64,000 nt of DNA from Triatoma infestans (Eukaryota > Arthropoda > Insecta > Hemiptera > Reduviidae), in contig JAAEAF010012626.1 of the NCBI GenBank assembly GCA_011037195.1, forward strand, positions 62,001 through 126,000. Reading direction: 5' to 3'. Below, in pieces: positions 21,480 through 33,415 of the stretch. The stretch's first letter is position 1. Each line of letters opens with the position of its first letter. A program made the position numbers and the translations under genes. Below the pieces are notes generated by a model. The model was not told where the DNA came from, did not search any database, and saw only the letters and a program-made list of their open reading frames with translations.

Positions 21480-21980
21480 AAGCACTTTTCGAGTTGTTAG
21501 CCTGGGATACCCTCAGGGATGTCAGAAACCTTGAAGAAGTGACCTGTCCATTTTAGTCAATTTTTGGAGGTGAGCGATTGAGTGAAGAGAATCCAATCTT
21601 ACGGAAATAGGTAGCCATAATCAGCTTTCCCTCTCTTATAAGTTCTGTCATTCAAGTGCAAACGGGCAATGAGACCGTGGATCGATCACTCAGGCCCATA
21701 GCGTACTACAGGAGCAACTGTTTCAACATGTCCGTATTGCCTTTAGAGTGTAGTAGGCCCATTCAAAAAAGACAATCATCTTTTAATGGATGCGATTTGC
21801 GATTCCTTGTACAAAGAAGAGGAAACGGTGTTGCACGTGTTTATGTCAGTGTGTTTGGCATGTGTACAAACTTGTGGAAGATGAAACAATCACCGTCCCT
21901 AAGCAGACATTGCTCTCCAAACTTCTAAATTTGGTTGAAAAACAGTACTGGAGAGGGTTCTGTATATAGGTGGGAACCAT
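21480..21980 (+). pseudogene. Possible decayed LINE fragment
   Basis: Weak. Scattered LINE-like pieces occur in order on the plus strand: VVSLGYPQGCQKP (about 21493-21531, compare the GxPQG reverse transcriptase block), VQTGNETVDRS (about 21656-21690, compare the GNExAD end of RNase H), CPYC (about 21730), and EEETVLHVFMSVC (about 21820-21860, compare the ExxxH...C of the C-terminal cluster). The pieces are too close together for an intact element, so internal deletions would be needed. The 90-aa open frame across the region is probably not the original reading frame. Confidence 0.28.
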
Positions 21981-22639
21981 ATTAGATCTATTGAGGTTGC
22001 TTTGGCTTAGACATATCAATTCTCCCGGTTCATTCTAATTTAATCAACTCATGAAAACTTGATACTTCCTTGATTTGAAAAATCAGATCATTCCAATGTT
22101 GTAATCCGGTTCTTCCATTTTAAATTTTGTGAATATCTGTCGATATTAAATAAATATATATAGATCAAAGTTTGATTGGCAATGATGTAAAATATCAAAC
22201 TATTAATGACGTATTTTAATTAGATTATGTATGAATGTTTGAAAACTCATTTGGGAAAATAATGTAATACTAGATAACGCTTTAAACATTTAATATTTTG
22301 TTGAATTTTGTCGTGAAATGGCGAGGGGGTCATTCTTGATCTGTATCATGTTTTATGTTTAGGTTCTGCTGCTATCAGTTCATGGAAAATGTTATTTCCG
22401 TCCTAAGTTTTTATCAAATCAGCCATTTATTAAATTCTATTTCTGAGAGTTGTGAGAAATTTGGAATAGAAAGTTGTGTGAGATTTAATTTCCGAATGAA
22501 TATTAAAATCGGTAAAAATAAAAAAGAGAATTTTATAAACATTGAAAAAGTTAAGAACTTACCTTCTTCTCTTTTTACAATATCGCCGAAAGTATACAAT
22601 TTAAAAGTTTTGGTATAAAATTTAGTTGAATATGTGGAT
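21981..22639. other. Non-coding, A/T-rich stretch
   Basis: No supported gene. ORFs on opposite strands at 22355-22662 overlap each other and are low complexity. Confidence 0.5.
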
Positions 22640-23167
22640 GGATCTGCCATGCTGGATAACACCTGGTATTCTATCCGTCATAGCATGCATATTCCTTTTG
22701 CTCCTGACCAGTTTTGGATTTTTATCTATCGTCAGAGCAAATTCTCCAAGTTCGTTAGAGAGTTCAGTCAATGCAATGTTTCTATTACACTCACATTTGT
22801 TGGTTTGTTGGTTATTTATATATATATCAGAGACATTTTCCGTGGTAGCCTGCTTCGTTTTGTGGTCATCGACCGGTTTCGGGCGTTCGCCCATCTTCAG
22901 GATGCGTTTTTCAGACAGTGTGCCAACACAGACTCGTACAGAGACTTAGTTTCACTAACTGGAGTTAGTGTGAAACTAAGTCTCTGTACGAGTCTGTGTT
23001 GGCACACTGTCTGAAAAACGCATCCTGAAGATGGGCGAACGCCCGAAACCGGTCGATGACCACAAAACGAAGCAGGCTACCACGGAAAATGTCTCTGATG
23101 CTTTCCAGCTCTGCGGAACCAACCACCACAACAAATTTATATATATATGCGTGTGTGCGTGCGTGTG

Positions 23168-23200
<33 letters not shown>

Positions 23201-23396
23201 GTATGATCCAACATATTATATCTATATACAACACATATATACAGCCAACAAACCAACAAGTGTGAGTGTAACAGAGACATTGCGATGAAGTGAACTCTCT
23301 ACACGAACTTGGTAAATTTGCTCTGGAGATGGATGAAAATCCGAAACCGGTTAGGAATAAAAGGAATATATATAAATATGACGGGTAAAATACCAG
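22640..23396. repeat. Outer palindromic repeat interrupted by a second palindrome
   Basis: The outer arms are 22640-22813 and about 23235-23396. They match the family at 12150-12410 (CATGCTGGATAACACCTGG on the left; GTGTGAGTGTAACAGAGACA and TTGCTCTGGAGATGGATGAA on the right). Both arms carry the core: minus strand near 22742-22714 and plus strand 23323-23350 (CTGGAGA, T, GGAT, GAAA, ATCC, GAAACC). An inner palindrome (22828-23134) sits in the outer element's AT-rich centre together with an (AT)n/(GT)n microsatellite at 23136-23210. Confidence 0.8.
22828..23134. repeat. Inner palindrome of the CGACCGGTTTCGGGC family, young copy
   Basis: About 135-bp arms are almost perfect inverted copies meeting near 22962, where the core GTTTCACTAACTGGAGTTAG turns over. 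The cores are minus strand 22900-22871 and plus strand 23025-23054 (CTGAAGA, T, GGGC, GAAC, GCCC, GAAACC). ATTTATATATATAT lies at 22814-22827 and again from 23135, a plausible target duplication although the motif is microsatellite-like. The right end carries an extra GCTTTCCAGCTCTGCGGAAC tail missing on the left. Three mirror-image ORFs across the palindrome share peptide sequence and are artefacts. Confidence 0.85.
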
Positions 23397-23570
23397 ACTA
23401 TATTTAATTATTGGTGTAACTCAAATTGTAGCTTATAGGGTATAATGGAAAATATTAAATCATTAAATTGGAAATATCTCCTTCAATATACATTCTGAAA
23501 AAAAAAAATAATATAGAAACACATAAATGAATTTTGATTACTTTCTCCAACTGCTGTAGCGGGAAGTACT

Positions 23571-23800
23571 GCGGTCATGTCAAATTTTCGAATTTGGGTA
23601 TTCATAGGAAATATAGGTTTTGAAGTCTCTACTCAGTTTTTTTTTTTCAAGTGGCGATTTTTCTCAAAAAAGGCACCAACAATTTTCTTGAAACTTCCCA
23701 TACTAACTGTACAAATAAATACTCATCACTTTTGGTTGAAATATTTTTCGAAGAAAAATTGATACTTGCAAAGATTTCGGAGAGCTGCAGTATAGCAGAG
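23571..23800 (+). repeat. Dispersed repeat, modules A and B
   Basis: Module A at about 23575-23640 is short and diverged (TGTCAAATTTTCGAATTTGG); module B at about 23645-23765 is clear (AACAATTTTCTTGAAACTT, then ACTCATCACTTTTGGTTGA). Confidence 0.5.
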
Positions 23801-24543
23801 ATATAAATTTGAAACTTTAATTTAAAACATTTGTTACCTGGAAAAAACTAATTTATGACTGAATTAGGAAGAGCTGAGACTTAAGTTCATCTATAACTTG
23901 TAAACTCGTATATCTTGGCTTGATGGTAGCGCTGGCTTGCGGTCTGTAGTGTAGTCATATTCAGCTACTTGGTCCTAAAACCAAGGTTTGTAATGAACGG
24001 CTCACCAAGACGTTAAGTTAATGTTAACTTCTGATAGAATGTTAAAGACTTCTGTTTCGATCACTTCTATGGAAGATTGGGTAAGATTGAGTCCGTCAGC
24101 AACTACGCTACTATTCACACTGACTAGAAGATTCCCTTTGTCAACCTTCCTCGCAAAATTTCGATACAACAAATTCTACATTCGCCTATCCCTCCATCCA
24201 AATCTCCTCGTACAAGCGCTCTCTTCAAACTTACGCCCAGGTAATTCCCAAAGATGACTGCACCGCCGTATACCCTGTTACCCTTGGGTATCTAATGGAA
24301 GTTATCACTGGTTAATTATTTCTGCCATTCACGAACCCTTAATGATACAGTTTTCTCTATATCAGATATGCTTTTGCATGTAAATATGCAGTTGTAATTA
24401 TTTAAAAAGAAAAGCGGGAGAATTCCCCAAGATTTTTTTTTTTTTAAAGTTATACGTTTAAAACATGCACCCTCAAACATGCATGTTTTACTTATCATTC
24501 GTCAAACAACAGAAATATATATTTTCTCGGAATAATCTTCTAC
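23801..24543. other. Non-coding stretch
   Basis: The frame at 24021-24257 lies in a GC-richer patch (23880-24300) but shows no motif I recognise. A tRNA-like phrase GGCTTGATGGTAGCGCTGG near 23917 recalls a SINE A box, with no convincing B box behind it. Confidence 0.4.
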
Positions 24544-24544
24544 T

Positions 24545-24592
24545 TTTTTTTTTTTTTTTTTTATTTAAGGCGTCTCAACATCTTCTTAGTGT
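24545..24592 (-). mobile_element. SINE 3'-end fragment
   Basis: Only the 3' tip of the tRNA-SINE family remains: minus strand TGTTGAGACGCCTTAAATAA running into the A tract (T run 24545-24562 on the plus strand). The tRNA head and body are absent. Confidence 0.55.
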
Positions 24593-25036
24593 TTTCCTCG
24601 TTTTACCTTACGGGGACAAAGAATAAGGATTGCCCAATTTTAAAAAATTTACACGCTCCCAAGAATGTTGGATCATAAGCGCTCAGCATTATTAAACAAA
24701 AATTTGAGTATGTTAGAGAATTATTAGGGCCAGAAAATGTTATCTCTGAAAGGATCAGACTGAAACATTTAGACTAGATTTAGTTGATTGATGTTGATTT
24801 AAGAATAAATAAATTAAAAAAAAAAAATTGATTCAAGCTAAAATTAATTTTATGGAATTTTTAAAAGCTTTAAGTAATCAAGAGCTCTTAAGCGTTAAAA
24901 TCATTTTTGCAAAGTTAGTGCCGTTTAACTCTTGATCAGAAATTTAGTAATAATTAAATTTAGCATGAATGGCTTAAATGAAGTAATTATGACTTATTTT
25001 AGATTTTAGGTTTCCGCGGCCATTTTCATGCAAAAC

Positions 25037-25261
25037 ACTTGAGTTTCCGGGTTAAGACCGCGCCAGTGGTTCGCTAAAAACCGACGTTTTGCCTATGTTG
25101 CAATCTACCTCTTCAGGGTCGTTACACCTTGAAAACCAATAAGGCAATGAACTTTGGCAGAGAAAATGGCGGAGCGAGGACCCTGAAGATATTCATTGCA
25201 ACATGGGCGAAACGTCGGTTTTTAGCAAACCACATGCGGGTCTGAACCCGGAAACTCAAGT
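25037..25261. repeat. Palindromic element in the left arm of the inverted duplication
   Basis: Begins ACTTGAGTTTCCGGGTT and ends AACCCGGAAACTCAAG-like. The halves share ACCGACGTTTTGCC and GGCGAAACGTCGGTTTTTAG. On the plus strand CTGAAGATATTCATTGCAAC precedes ATGGGCGAAACGTCGG; this has the CTGAAGA and GAAAC parts but only a weak hairpin between them. Confidence 0.75.
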
Positions 25262-26337
25262 TGTTTTTTTTTTGCTTATTTTAGATTGTCCTCCGACTAT
25301 TTAGTGCATGTCTGGTCTAGAATAACTTAAGAAAAAATTCTGGAAGAATTCTGGAAAGAAATACATTATTTTATTTCAGAAAATTTGAATTTATAGAAAT
25401 GTAGATTTTGTTAGATAATTGGAAGAGAATGTATAAGTAAGAGAAAGATTTAGGAAAAAGATATGCACATATTCAAAAAGAATGAAGTTGAGGATACTTA
25501 TATTAGGAGGTGGATAAAATAGCTTAGAATATAATATTATACTCTGAAAAAAATCCTCAAGATGGGCGTGTCCATGAAAAAAATCGGGAATAGGCTGGAA
25601 ACCAAGGCTAGCCTAGGAAAGTAATTTTCTTTACGAAGGACAGAAAATGCAGGGGGGGTTCGAAACAGTAGAAGAATGATGCGAAAACAAATGTTGATAA
25701 AATCTGATAAAAAAAAGAATAACAATCTCAGTGATGGACAGTTTTAAAATCAAATTCTATTTCAACATTTTTAAAAAGTTTATTTATTAATTTTTTTAAT
25801 TATATGAATAACCCCTTGATAGGATCAACAAAAAAATTAGAAACAAAAGAGTAAATGCAATACAATAACCGGCTGCAATAAAACCGGATATACACGTGGC
25901 TATCAAAAAACAAAAACAAACAAAATTGGCAGATGTTTTTCGGAAAATAATAATTTTAATTAAAAAAAAAAGGCATACAGTATTTAAGGCAGTTATATTA
26001 TATACTCGTATGTGTGTATTAATAATTCATCTGTCACTAGCCAACAGCAATAACGGTATTTGTGACCACACCCTTCTATGCAAATTTCATATTGTTTTAT
26101 TATAAATTTATTTATTTTCTGACACGTCCATTTTTTTTTTGACAATTTTAAACTTAATAATAAAGTGGGAAATCAAGCTTGTTTCCCGCCAACACTTAAC
26201 GGGAGTTAAAATTAATTGAATTTTCAATTGGTGCGGGTTCAGTTTTCAGCATTGTTATATTGTAAATTTACAACTTGGGAATTCTAGACCAGACATGCAC
26301 TAAATAGTGGGAGGGAAATCTAAAATAAGTAAAAAAA

Positions 26338-26580
26338 ACTTGAGTTTCCGTGTTCAGACCCGCGTGTGATTTGCTAAAAACCGACGTTTCGCCCATGTTG
26401 CAATGAATATCTTCAGGGTCCTTCCTCCGCCATTTCCAAGGAGCCACGCCTCTTCTCTACCAAAGTTCATTGCCTTATTGGTTTTCATGGTGTAACTACC
26501 CTGAAGAGGTTCATTGCAACATAGGCAAAACGTCGGTTTTTACCGAACCACTGACGCGGTCGCAACCCGGAAACTCAAGT
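26338..26580. repeat. Palindromic element in the right arm of the inverted duplication
   Basis: Inverted counterpart of 25037-25261, with an extra roughly 20-bp segment (GGAGCCACGCCTCTTCTC) near 26440. That difference shows the two arms have diverged or that the left copy lost bases. Confidence 0.75.
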
Positions 26581-26714
26581 GTTTTGCATGAAAATGGCCG
26601 CGGAAATCTAAAATAAGTCATATTACTTCATTTAAGCCATTCATGCTAAATTTAATTATTAGTAAATTTCTGATCAAGAGTTAAACGCCACTAACTTTGC
26701 AAAAATAATTTTAA

Positions 26715-29700
26715 TATTAATGCGCAATTTTTTTACAAAATTATTTTATTCTTATCAAATTCGATCAACCTCATTATTTTGCAAGATTTCTAAAATGCAC
26801 GTTTCACTTTTGACTTTTCTACTATCTGTGGATAAATTTAGGTATTTAAATAAATTTAGAATTGCATATGAGGGGAGTGGTTACCAGACGCAGATTTGTT
26901 GTGATAAGACCTGAAGATTTGTTGTGTTTCTTTTTTAAATTTAAGCAGCATTAGGTGGAAATGGGTATGCTTGTGATGACGAACTTGTGCTGCCTGTAAG
27001 TCTGAGCGAAACCCAAGTTTAGCAAGCCACATCAACAATCTATGCTATTTTACCTATGTTGAATGCTAGTGTTGTGTCAGTGTATGTTTTTATTAGTTTT
27101 GGTAAATGACTAATCCACTTCGCTGAACGGGTTATCTAGGGGTAATGAATACTAACGAGGTTGTGCAGTACAAAATTTACCTTAGTTTACAAGTGACATT
27201 ATTGTTGTTTATATTTGAATAAAAATTTATCTTAGTTCTTTAAATTTCTTAATTTTGCGACACTATTTGAAATTAAATCTCAAACTTATAAATTAAATAT
27301 ACATACATCGTTTTCGTTGATAATCCGTGCGGAAATAATCGGCAAAATCCAAAACCTACGAAAACAGAGGCAATTATTTCCATATGAAACATGTAATCGT
27401 AGTACATATTAGCACTCGCAATCAGTAAAAAAAAAGCACAATAACTTAGAAAAGCAATGAATGGTTTGACTAGACACGCGGGGTAATGATGCTCACAGAA
27501 CGGGAAACAACAGATTTGAGAACGCCACACAAGATAACGCGTGGGTCACGTGGGCACGCCAATGAAATCCGGGACAAATTTTTCGCGGTAAAATCGACGA
27601 AAACCGAAACCAACGATAACCGAAGTGTTCGAAAACCGAGTTTTTATTGTATATTTTTTGGAATTGATTATTTCCCTTTTGGAAAAACATAAATCTTAAT
27701 GTAGCAAACAAATCTTAAAGGCAATATGAAAAAAAGTGCCACGTGTCCTCTTTGCATGATAAAAGAAGTCACCCTTTTCAAGTGATACGCCCTCTTGTTA
27801 CTGGTTTTGAAGCAAAAAGAGTATTTTATTCACCGGTGTTTTCTTTCGTGCTATTGTATGGATGTAACGTGGTAGAGAGCAATATTGTATTATGCTTTCG
27901 CTGCATTTGAGGAGGTATCATTGAAATGTTTCTGCATTGTTCTCTAAAAAGCTTTTTCCTTTTATTTTTAAATAAACATCAGTTTAGACGTATGAATATG
28001 AAAATTTTGATTCCGACTGAGAGCTAAGGCGAACATGATCTATATTGTACAGATTATCGAATTCGCTTTTAAATATTTGAATTCATTTGTTTGCTGATAG
28101 AACCATGCAATCATTGCATAATAACTGCAGCATAAATAGAGATTAGTTCTTTAATAAAATACTCTCCCAACATATTACAGAACTTTTATTGCTGAAATCT
28201 GTTAACGTGCTGCATCTCCAAATACCAAACACCAAAAAATCCCTTTCTACTCGATGTGTGAATGCTGTGAGGGTCAGTCAGTAACTAAAGAGACCAATAT
28301 AAGGTTTATTAATAAATGAATTCTTCCTATTGATTTATTTTCCGACATAATCCCTTATATTACATCGCTACTTCCATATCCTAATCTCTCTAATTAAAAA
28401 AATGTCTTTACCATGAAATGTTTGCACGTTATATTTTCCTTCACATTTCTTTCCCACTTCTTTGTTGCTGTGAAAATTGCCACCATGTAATTGTAGGCTA
28501 GCGTATTGTCCTAGAATAAGCCGACACCCTTAGAAATCACATCACTTTTTCAGGATCACATCCTTCAACTCATAATAATGCAATTTTTTTTTTTAATACA
28601 AGCATCAGTGCGAGATTCAAGTATTGCTTCTATTGGTCGTAACAAATCACGCATACTTGTTCAACTTCGCATAATTCAATTAATGACATTTACATTCATT
28701 GATGCCAGCTTGCGTATTTGATGTTTTCACCGCCCTTAAAAAATCAGAAGTCATAATACTGAACCTGCTGTATCAAACAGCAGATTTCTACTTGTCATGG
28801 TTGAATATTTGATAGAGGTCATATTTATTCCAAAGAGTGGTCAAACAGCTGATGACAGGATGCCAAGTTATAATGCAGAAATCATCGTTATTCTTAAATA
28901 AGTAGATATTCTACTTTTCTTAATCTTAATTAAGTAGATTTACAGTTCTTTATCTCTTTACTTAGTGAATGACTCCCATAACCTATTGTTATCACTGTAA
29001 ATGGAAAATATATTTGGAATTTAGTAAGTCTAGGGATGAGCCAGTATTTTACCTAGGGGTTGCTTGCACATATCAGCTGTCTCTGCTGGCCCTGTACAGT
29101 ATGAGATTGGTGGTTTCACTATAAATATTGTTTATGTTGTTAGACTGGAATATCCGCAGAAAAATTAGCTAGTTTATTACTTTCTCTAATTCATAGCCGT
29201 AGACATAGATTGTAGCCGTATTTTTAATGTTGATTTAGTTTTCATTCAATTATCGTTAGACCTTTTTCTAGGTAGTAATCGCCTTACTTCTTACCTTTTT
29301 TGAATTGTTAAAGTTTCCCAAAAATTATTAATGCTGCTAAATGAAGTAGGCGTATTATAATACTGGTTGTGATAACCTTTATATATACATATAAAAATGA
29401 TAAAATATTATATATATATTCTAACTGTTGACCTTATAAAACAGGAGTTTTTAATTAATTAATAATCTGATAAATTTTAAATAATAGGGTAAAATAACAT
29501 GACATTTACCTTATTCAAAAAGTTACAATACTAACAATGTTGTTTAATTGATTTGAATCCATTTAAAAAATATTTATATAATTGATAAAACGTTAATAAT
29601 ACTATATAAAACAACATATAATTTATTACTTTGTAAATGTTTCGTTCACAAGAGAAAAACATATAAGATCAAATATATTTATCTTAATATTACTGGTTTG

Positions 29701-30194
29701 GTCTAGATTATGTTATATTATCTTAGGCATTGTAATATTACTTATAATCTTTTGTTAAACTTTAATCACATATAAGTAATTTCCAGTTTTATTAATAAAT
29801 AGTTGCTTGAATATAATGCATTAAACGTTATTTTCTGATTACAGTTTTCCACCCCACCACAATTAATGTTTCGGTATTTATTAATTCCATTAAAATAATA
29901 TTGATACGGTTATTATAATGTAATGACGGTTTAAAGATAATCCAAATGTTGCAGCTCGTCCATAATCCTAGAAAATCAATGTTCGGATTTTTTTTTAAAT
30001 AAAAATGATAGGTCTGCATATACTTGAGCAGTAAATGTACCCACTATTCATCTAAAGGTCTGCATAAGTTGTTGTGAAGAGAAGTGAACTGAAGAACAAG
30101 AATGTGTAAGGGACGCGCATGCCTGTAGATAGCAATAATGCAAAATGGGCGTCCCAAATTTTAATTATTTTATTATAGAAATTAATATTCTACA
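26715..30194. other. Long non-coding, A/T-rich stretch
   Basis: I see no transposon, RNA gene or convincing exon in these 3.5 kb. ORFs of 60-85 codons on both strands (26720-27711) have no motif and overlap each other. The region 27300-27640 is somewhat GC-richer and unrecognised. It could be intronic or intergenic. Confidence 0.45.
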
Positions 30195-30745
30195 TTCCGT
30201 ACTAATCAATTCAACACTCTCACAATATATACAAAGGACCTGTAGAAATAGTTGACATCGCTACCGTTTCACAATGCATAAACATAGGATCTGCAGAGGT
30301 AGTTACAATCTTGCTAACACTCCTACAGTAGACAACACATAGGGTGTAGAGATTGTTGATATCGCAATACTCTCACATTACTTGAGAAAAACGTAGGGCC
30401 TGCAGAGATAGTTGCTATCCCGACATCCTTATAGTACTTACACATAGGTTCTGAAAGGTAGTTGATAACCCGGCACTATTACAGCACTTACACATAGGAT
30501 CTATAGGGATAAGTACATCTTGTTAACACTCCTACCGTTCTCAGTTAAACTCCTCTTACTCCTACAGTTAAACTTAGAGATAGTTGATATTCAACGCTGG
30601 CAATACACACTGGTCCTACGGAGGTAGTTGACATCCCGACACTCTGTACTTACACATAGGATAAGATATGCTACCTACAGAGATAAGTACATCTTGCTAA
30701 CATTCTTACAGTAGACACATGTTCTGTACTCGTAGATATAGTAGT
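30195..30745. repeat. Degenerate minisatellite, about 60-bp unit
   Basis: About nine diverged units carry the recurring phrase ACACATAGGATCTGCAGAGG, TAGTTGAYATC and CCCGACACTCNTACAGTA. Clear unit hits are near 30230, 30290, 30345, 30400, 30455, 30500, 30630 and 30670. Unit length drifts around 50-65 bp with local deletions. It ends directly at the Jockey-like relic. No ORF runs through it. Confidence 0.7.
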
Positions 30746-32025
30746 CTGAGAGTTAAGACTTTAGGATTAAGTAGTAGGAACTGGGAACAATGTCCTTGAG
30801 CTTTGATAATAAACCGTCATGCCATACCCTGTCGAAAGCGTGTTCAATGTCTAAGAAGACTCCTGGGCAATAATGTTTGAGTTCAAGGGAAGAGGCGATG
30901 GTTAGGTAAAATTTTGAGGGATTCTGTGATTGAATAAAGGCGTTTAATTAAAAGTTTTTTTAGGATTTTTCCGAGGATAGGAAGAAGGCTAATGGAACGA
31001 TAGGACGATGGAAAGTGAGTCGGTTTTTTGGGTTTAGGAATCATTCGAATTGTAGAAAATTTCCACAGTATTGGGAAGTGAGTAGTTTCGAGGACTGCAT
31101 TGAAGATGTATGTGAGAAATAGAAGGGCTTCTTTAGTAAGCTGAAAAAGAATTTGAGAAGTTATTAGATCATATCCAGGATTTTTTTTTTAGGAAGTTTT
31201 CTAATTTCGTTTAGAATTTCAGACGGTGTGAATGGCTTAGGAGGCAGGCACAGAGGTAAGGGAACGGCAAGGCTTGATATCAGTCTTCGTTGTTTTGTGC
31301 ATCTTGTAGGTCTTGAAATGGAATGAATACTGAGGCGAGGTGTGTAGCAAAGAGATTGGCTTTTGCTTCGTCAGATTTGGCCCATACGCCGTTGTCATGT
31401 CGAAGAGGAGAGGATGTATGTTTGTATTTTAGTAAATGTTTTGTGGCAGTCCACAAATATTATCCTTATTTGTTAATGTTTCAGTATATGTGGTGTAGTT
31501 AGTATTGTAATTTTCGTATATTTCCTTTTTCAGCTGTCAGGGTAGTTGGTTGAACAGTCTTTTGTCTGAAGGATATCTTGTCCTTTGCCATTTGGCTCGT
31601 GCTTGTCTTTTGCGTGTGATGAGCGTGCGTATGTGTATTGGAAGACTATAGGCAATGGGTTTGTGATAGAATACATTCGGTTTTGTAGTAGCCGTCCAAA
31701 TGCTTTGTTGTATTGAGTTAGTTAGGTCGTATACATATGGTCTAGCTGTTGGGAAGTCTTTATAGGCACTTTTAACTCCAGTTTCTGCCCAAGCGTCATT
31801 CTGAATATATCCCAATCGACAGGTCCGGTAATAAGGATGGGTTTCAGAGGTTTTGGTATAGGGGAGAGATCTAACACAAGTAGGACAGGGCTGTGGTCAG
31901 AAGAAAGGCTATTTAAAGTAAATGTATTGGTGTGCAATGTAGAGATGTTGTTGCAAATGAAGAAGTCGAGAAAGTCAGGGCGTTTAGATAAGGAAGAAGG
32001 CCAGTATGTTGGATGTGAGGGAGAA
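30745..32025 (-). pseudogene. Second Jockey-like LINE relic (endonuclease end to mid reverse transcriptase)
   Basis: The minus strand reads from 32025 down. The end of the endonuclease (RPDFLDFFICNN, then LNSLSSDHSPVLLVLDLS) is followed by the linker (HIRTLITRKRQARAKWQRTR), the start of the reverse transcriptase (SPGYDLI-like at about 31180) and the A block HYCPGVFLDIEHAFDRVWH (about 30870-30815), which keeps the Asp lost in the copy at 2543. It stops soon after (SKLKDIVPSSYY) where the minisatellite begins, so the YADD block and 3' end are missing. It is related to, but clearly diverged from, the element at 1311-3744. Several frameshifts are present. Confidence 0.85.
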
Positions 32026-33009
32026 ATAATTAATAAAATAATTGATTTATTTCAATTAAATTTATATTATTCAAATACTTATATTTGCAATTAGTAATTT
32101 TGCCTTCAGAATGCAATTCTATCTTATAATAATTCTTTAATACAATATATGCTGCGTTCAATTATAAATATGATATTACCTTTCTTTAAGTCCTTACAAC
32201 TATAATTACTGGAATACGTAATTGTTTAATAGGATAATAATCATTTAAAACAAAGCTAGTTACTTTTTTTTATTTCATAGAATAGAATAATACTTATTCA
32301 TTAAAATCAATATTATTTTAGCGTATAAAAAAAAAAATCATTCATTGCAGAAACACGCCCACATTCTTCCTACTTTCATTCTGTTTAATCATAAAAGATT
32401 AAATTGCCATTAATTATCAATAAATAAATTATAATTGACATTAATCTTATAATTACTTTCATTAAAAATAATTATTACTTTTGCATTATCAATCTTCTTG
32501 TAGACGGAATTATTGTTTTCCAGATAGTTGGGGATTACAGATATTGGTTTTACAGTTTGTCGGTTCGTTGTTGGGGCTGCCCTCCGTCCAGCGCCCAGCA
32601 AAAGTGAACGTCAATTTAATGTAGACCTATCTTGATTTTTCACAACCTTTTTAAAATGCATTTTCCCGGAAAATTAATTGAAATACAAGTGGCAGCATTT
32701 AATTCTTAACGTTAAGAGAATTTATGTAGGTAGATAGGTACACCTTTCACTGACCTAAAATGGCTCTTCAGAGTTAAGCTTAAAATTGTAGTTTATTAAA
32801 ATTAATAGAATGCGTCTGATTAGTTTTATGTAATTCATTTATTGTTAAACAGCGGCGTATACTTTAAGTTTTTGTTTGTTTTGGAATATATATATATATA
32901 TTTTCTAGTTGCAATATGAAAGTGATGATTCAGTTTTAAATGATTTCTAAACTGGATCTTTATATTTTCACTTCTTTTCTATACATATGTACATAAATGA
33001 TCATAAAAC
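32026..33009. other. Non-coding, A/T-rich stretch with a module B trace
   Basis: A short module B fragment lies at about 32640-32680 (CATTTTCCCGGAAAATTAAT). Otherwise nothing supported; an (AT)n run sits near 32888-32901. Confidence 0.45.
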
Positions 33010-33380
33010 AAGCGCAAAATGTTGGTTGGCTGGAACCAAAGAAAGGAAACTTTTCAAATTAAAATTTTTTTTTTATCGACGTTTCCGACACTTTTGGGGG
33101 TCCTTTCTCAGAATCTACATGGAAAAAACAAAGAAAGAAAGACACAAAAAAAATTACAAATACGTAATGAGAAACAACAGAGTCAGTATGTAAACAAAGT
33201 GTGGCATTACAGATAAATATAAAAATACAAAATGGAAAACAAAACACTAACAGATTAAAATAAACATTAAAAATTGAAAAATTTGTTTTTATATTTTTGC
33301 ATGTGTGTAGTTAATATTGTTCATTCTTCTATTCTGCATTACAGGATGGCGTTCCACCACCCTTTGCTTACATACTGACT

Positions 33381-33415
<35 letters not shown>

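Larger units (their letters stand above)
24895..26714. repeat. Large inverted duplication with 0.43-kb arms
   Basis: The left arm is 24895-25320 and the right arm 26284-26714; their outer ends pair (GTTAGTGCCGTTTAACTCTT with its complement) and their inner ends pair (TTTAGTGCATGTCTGGTCTA). The 963-bp spacer (25321-26283) is AT-rich and without a supported gene. Each arm contains a palindromic element (25037-25261 and 26338-26580), so a smaller palindrome was present before or during the duplication. A DNA-level hairpin of this size would be prone to instability. Confidence 0.85.

Noticed and set aside
22622..23288. Several overlapping ORFs on both strands with similar peptides (such as GERPKPVDDHKTKQATTENV)
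   Set aside because: They arise because a palindrome reads the same on both strands; no start context, homology or constraint.
27273..27711. Possible gene in a GC-richer patch
   Set aside because: Frames on both strands overlap and show no motif; no splice-supported continuation.
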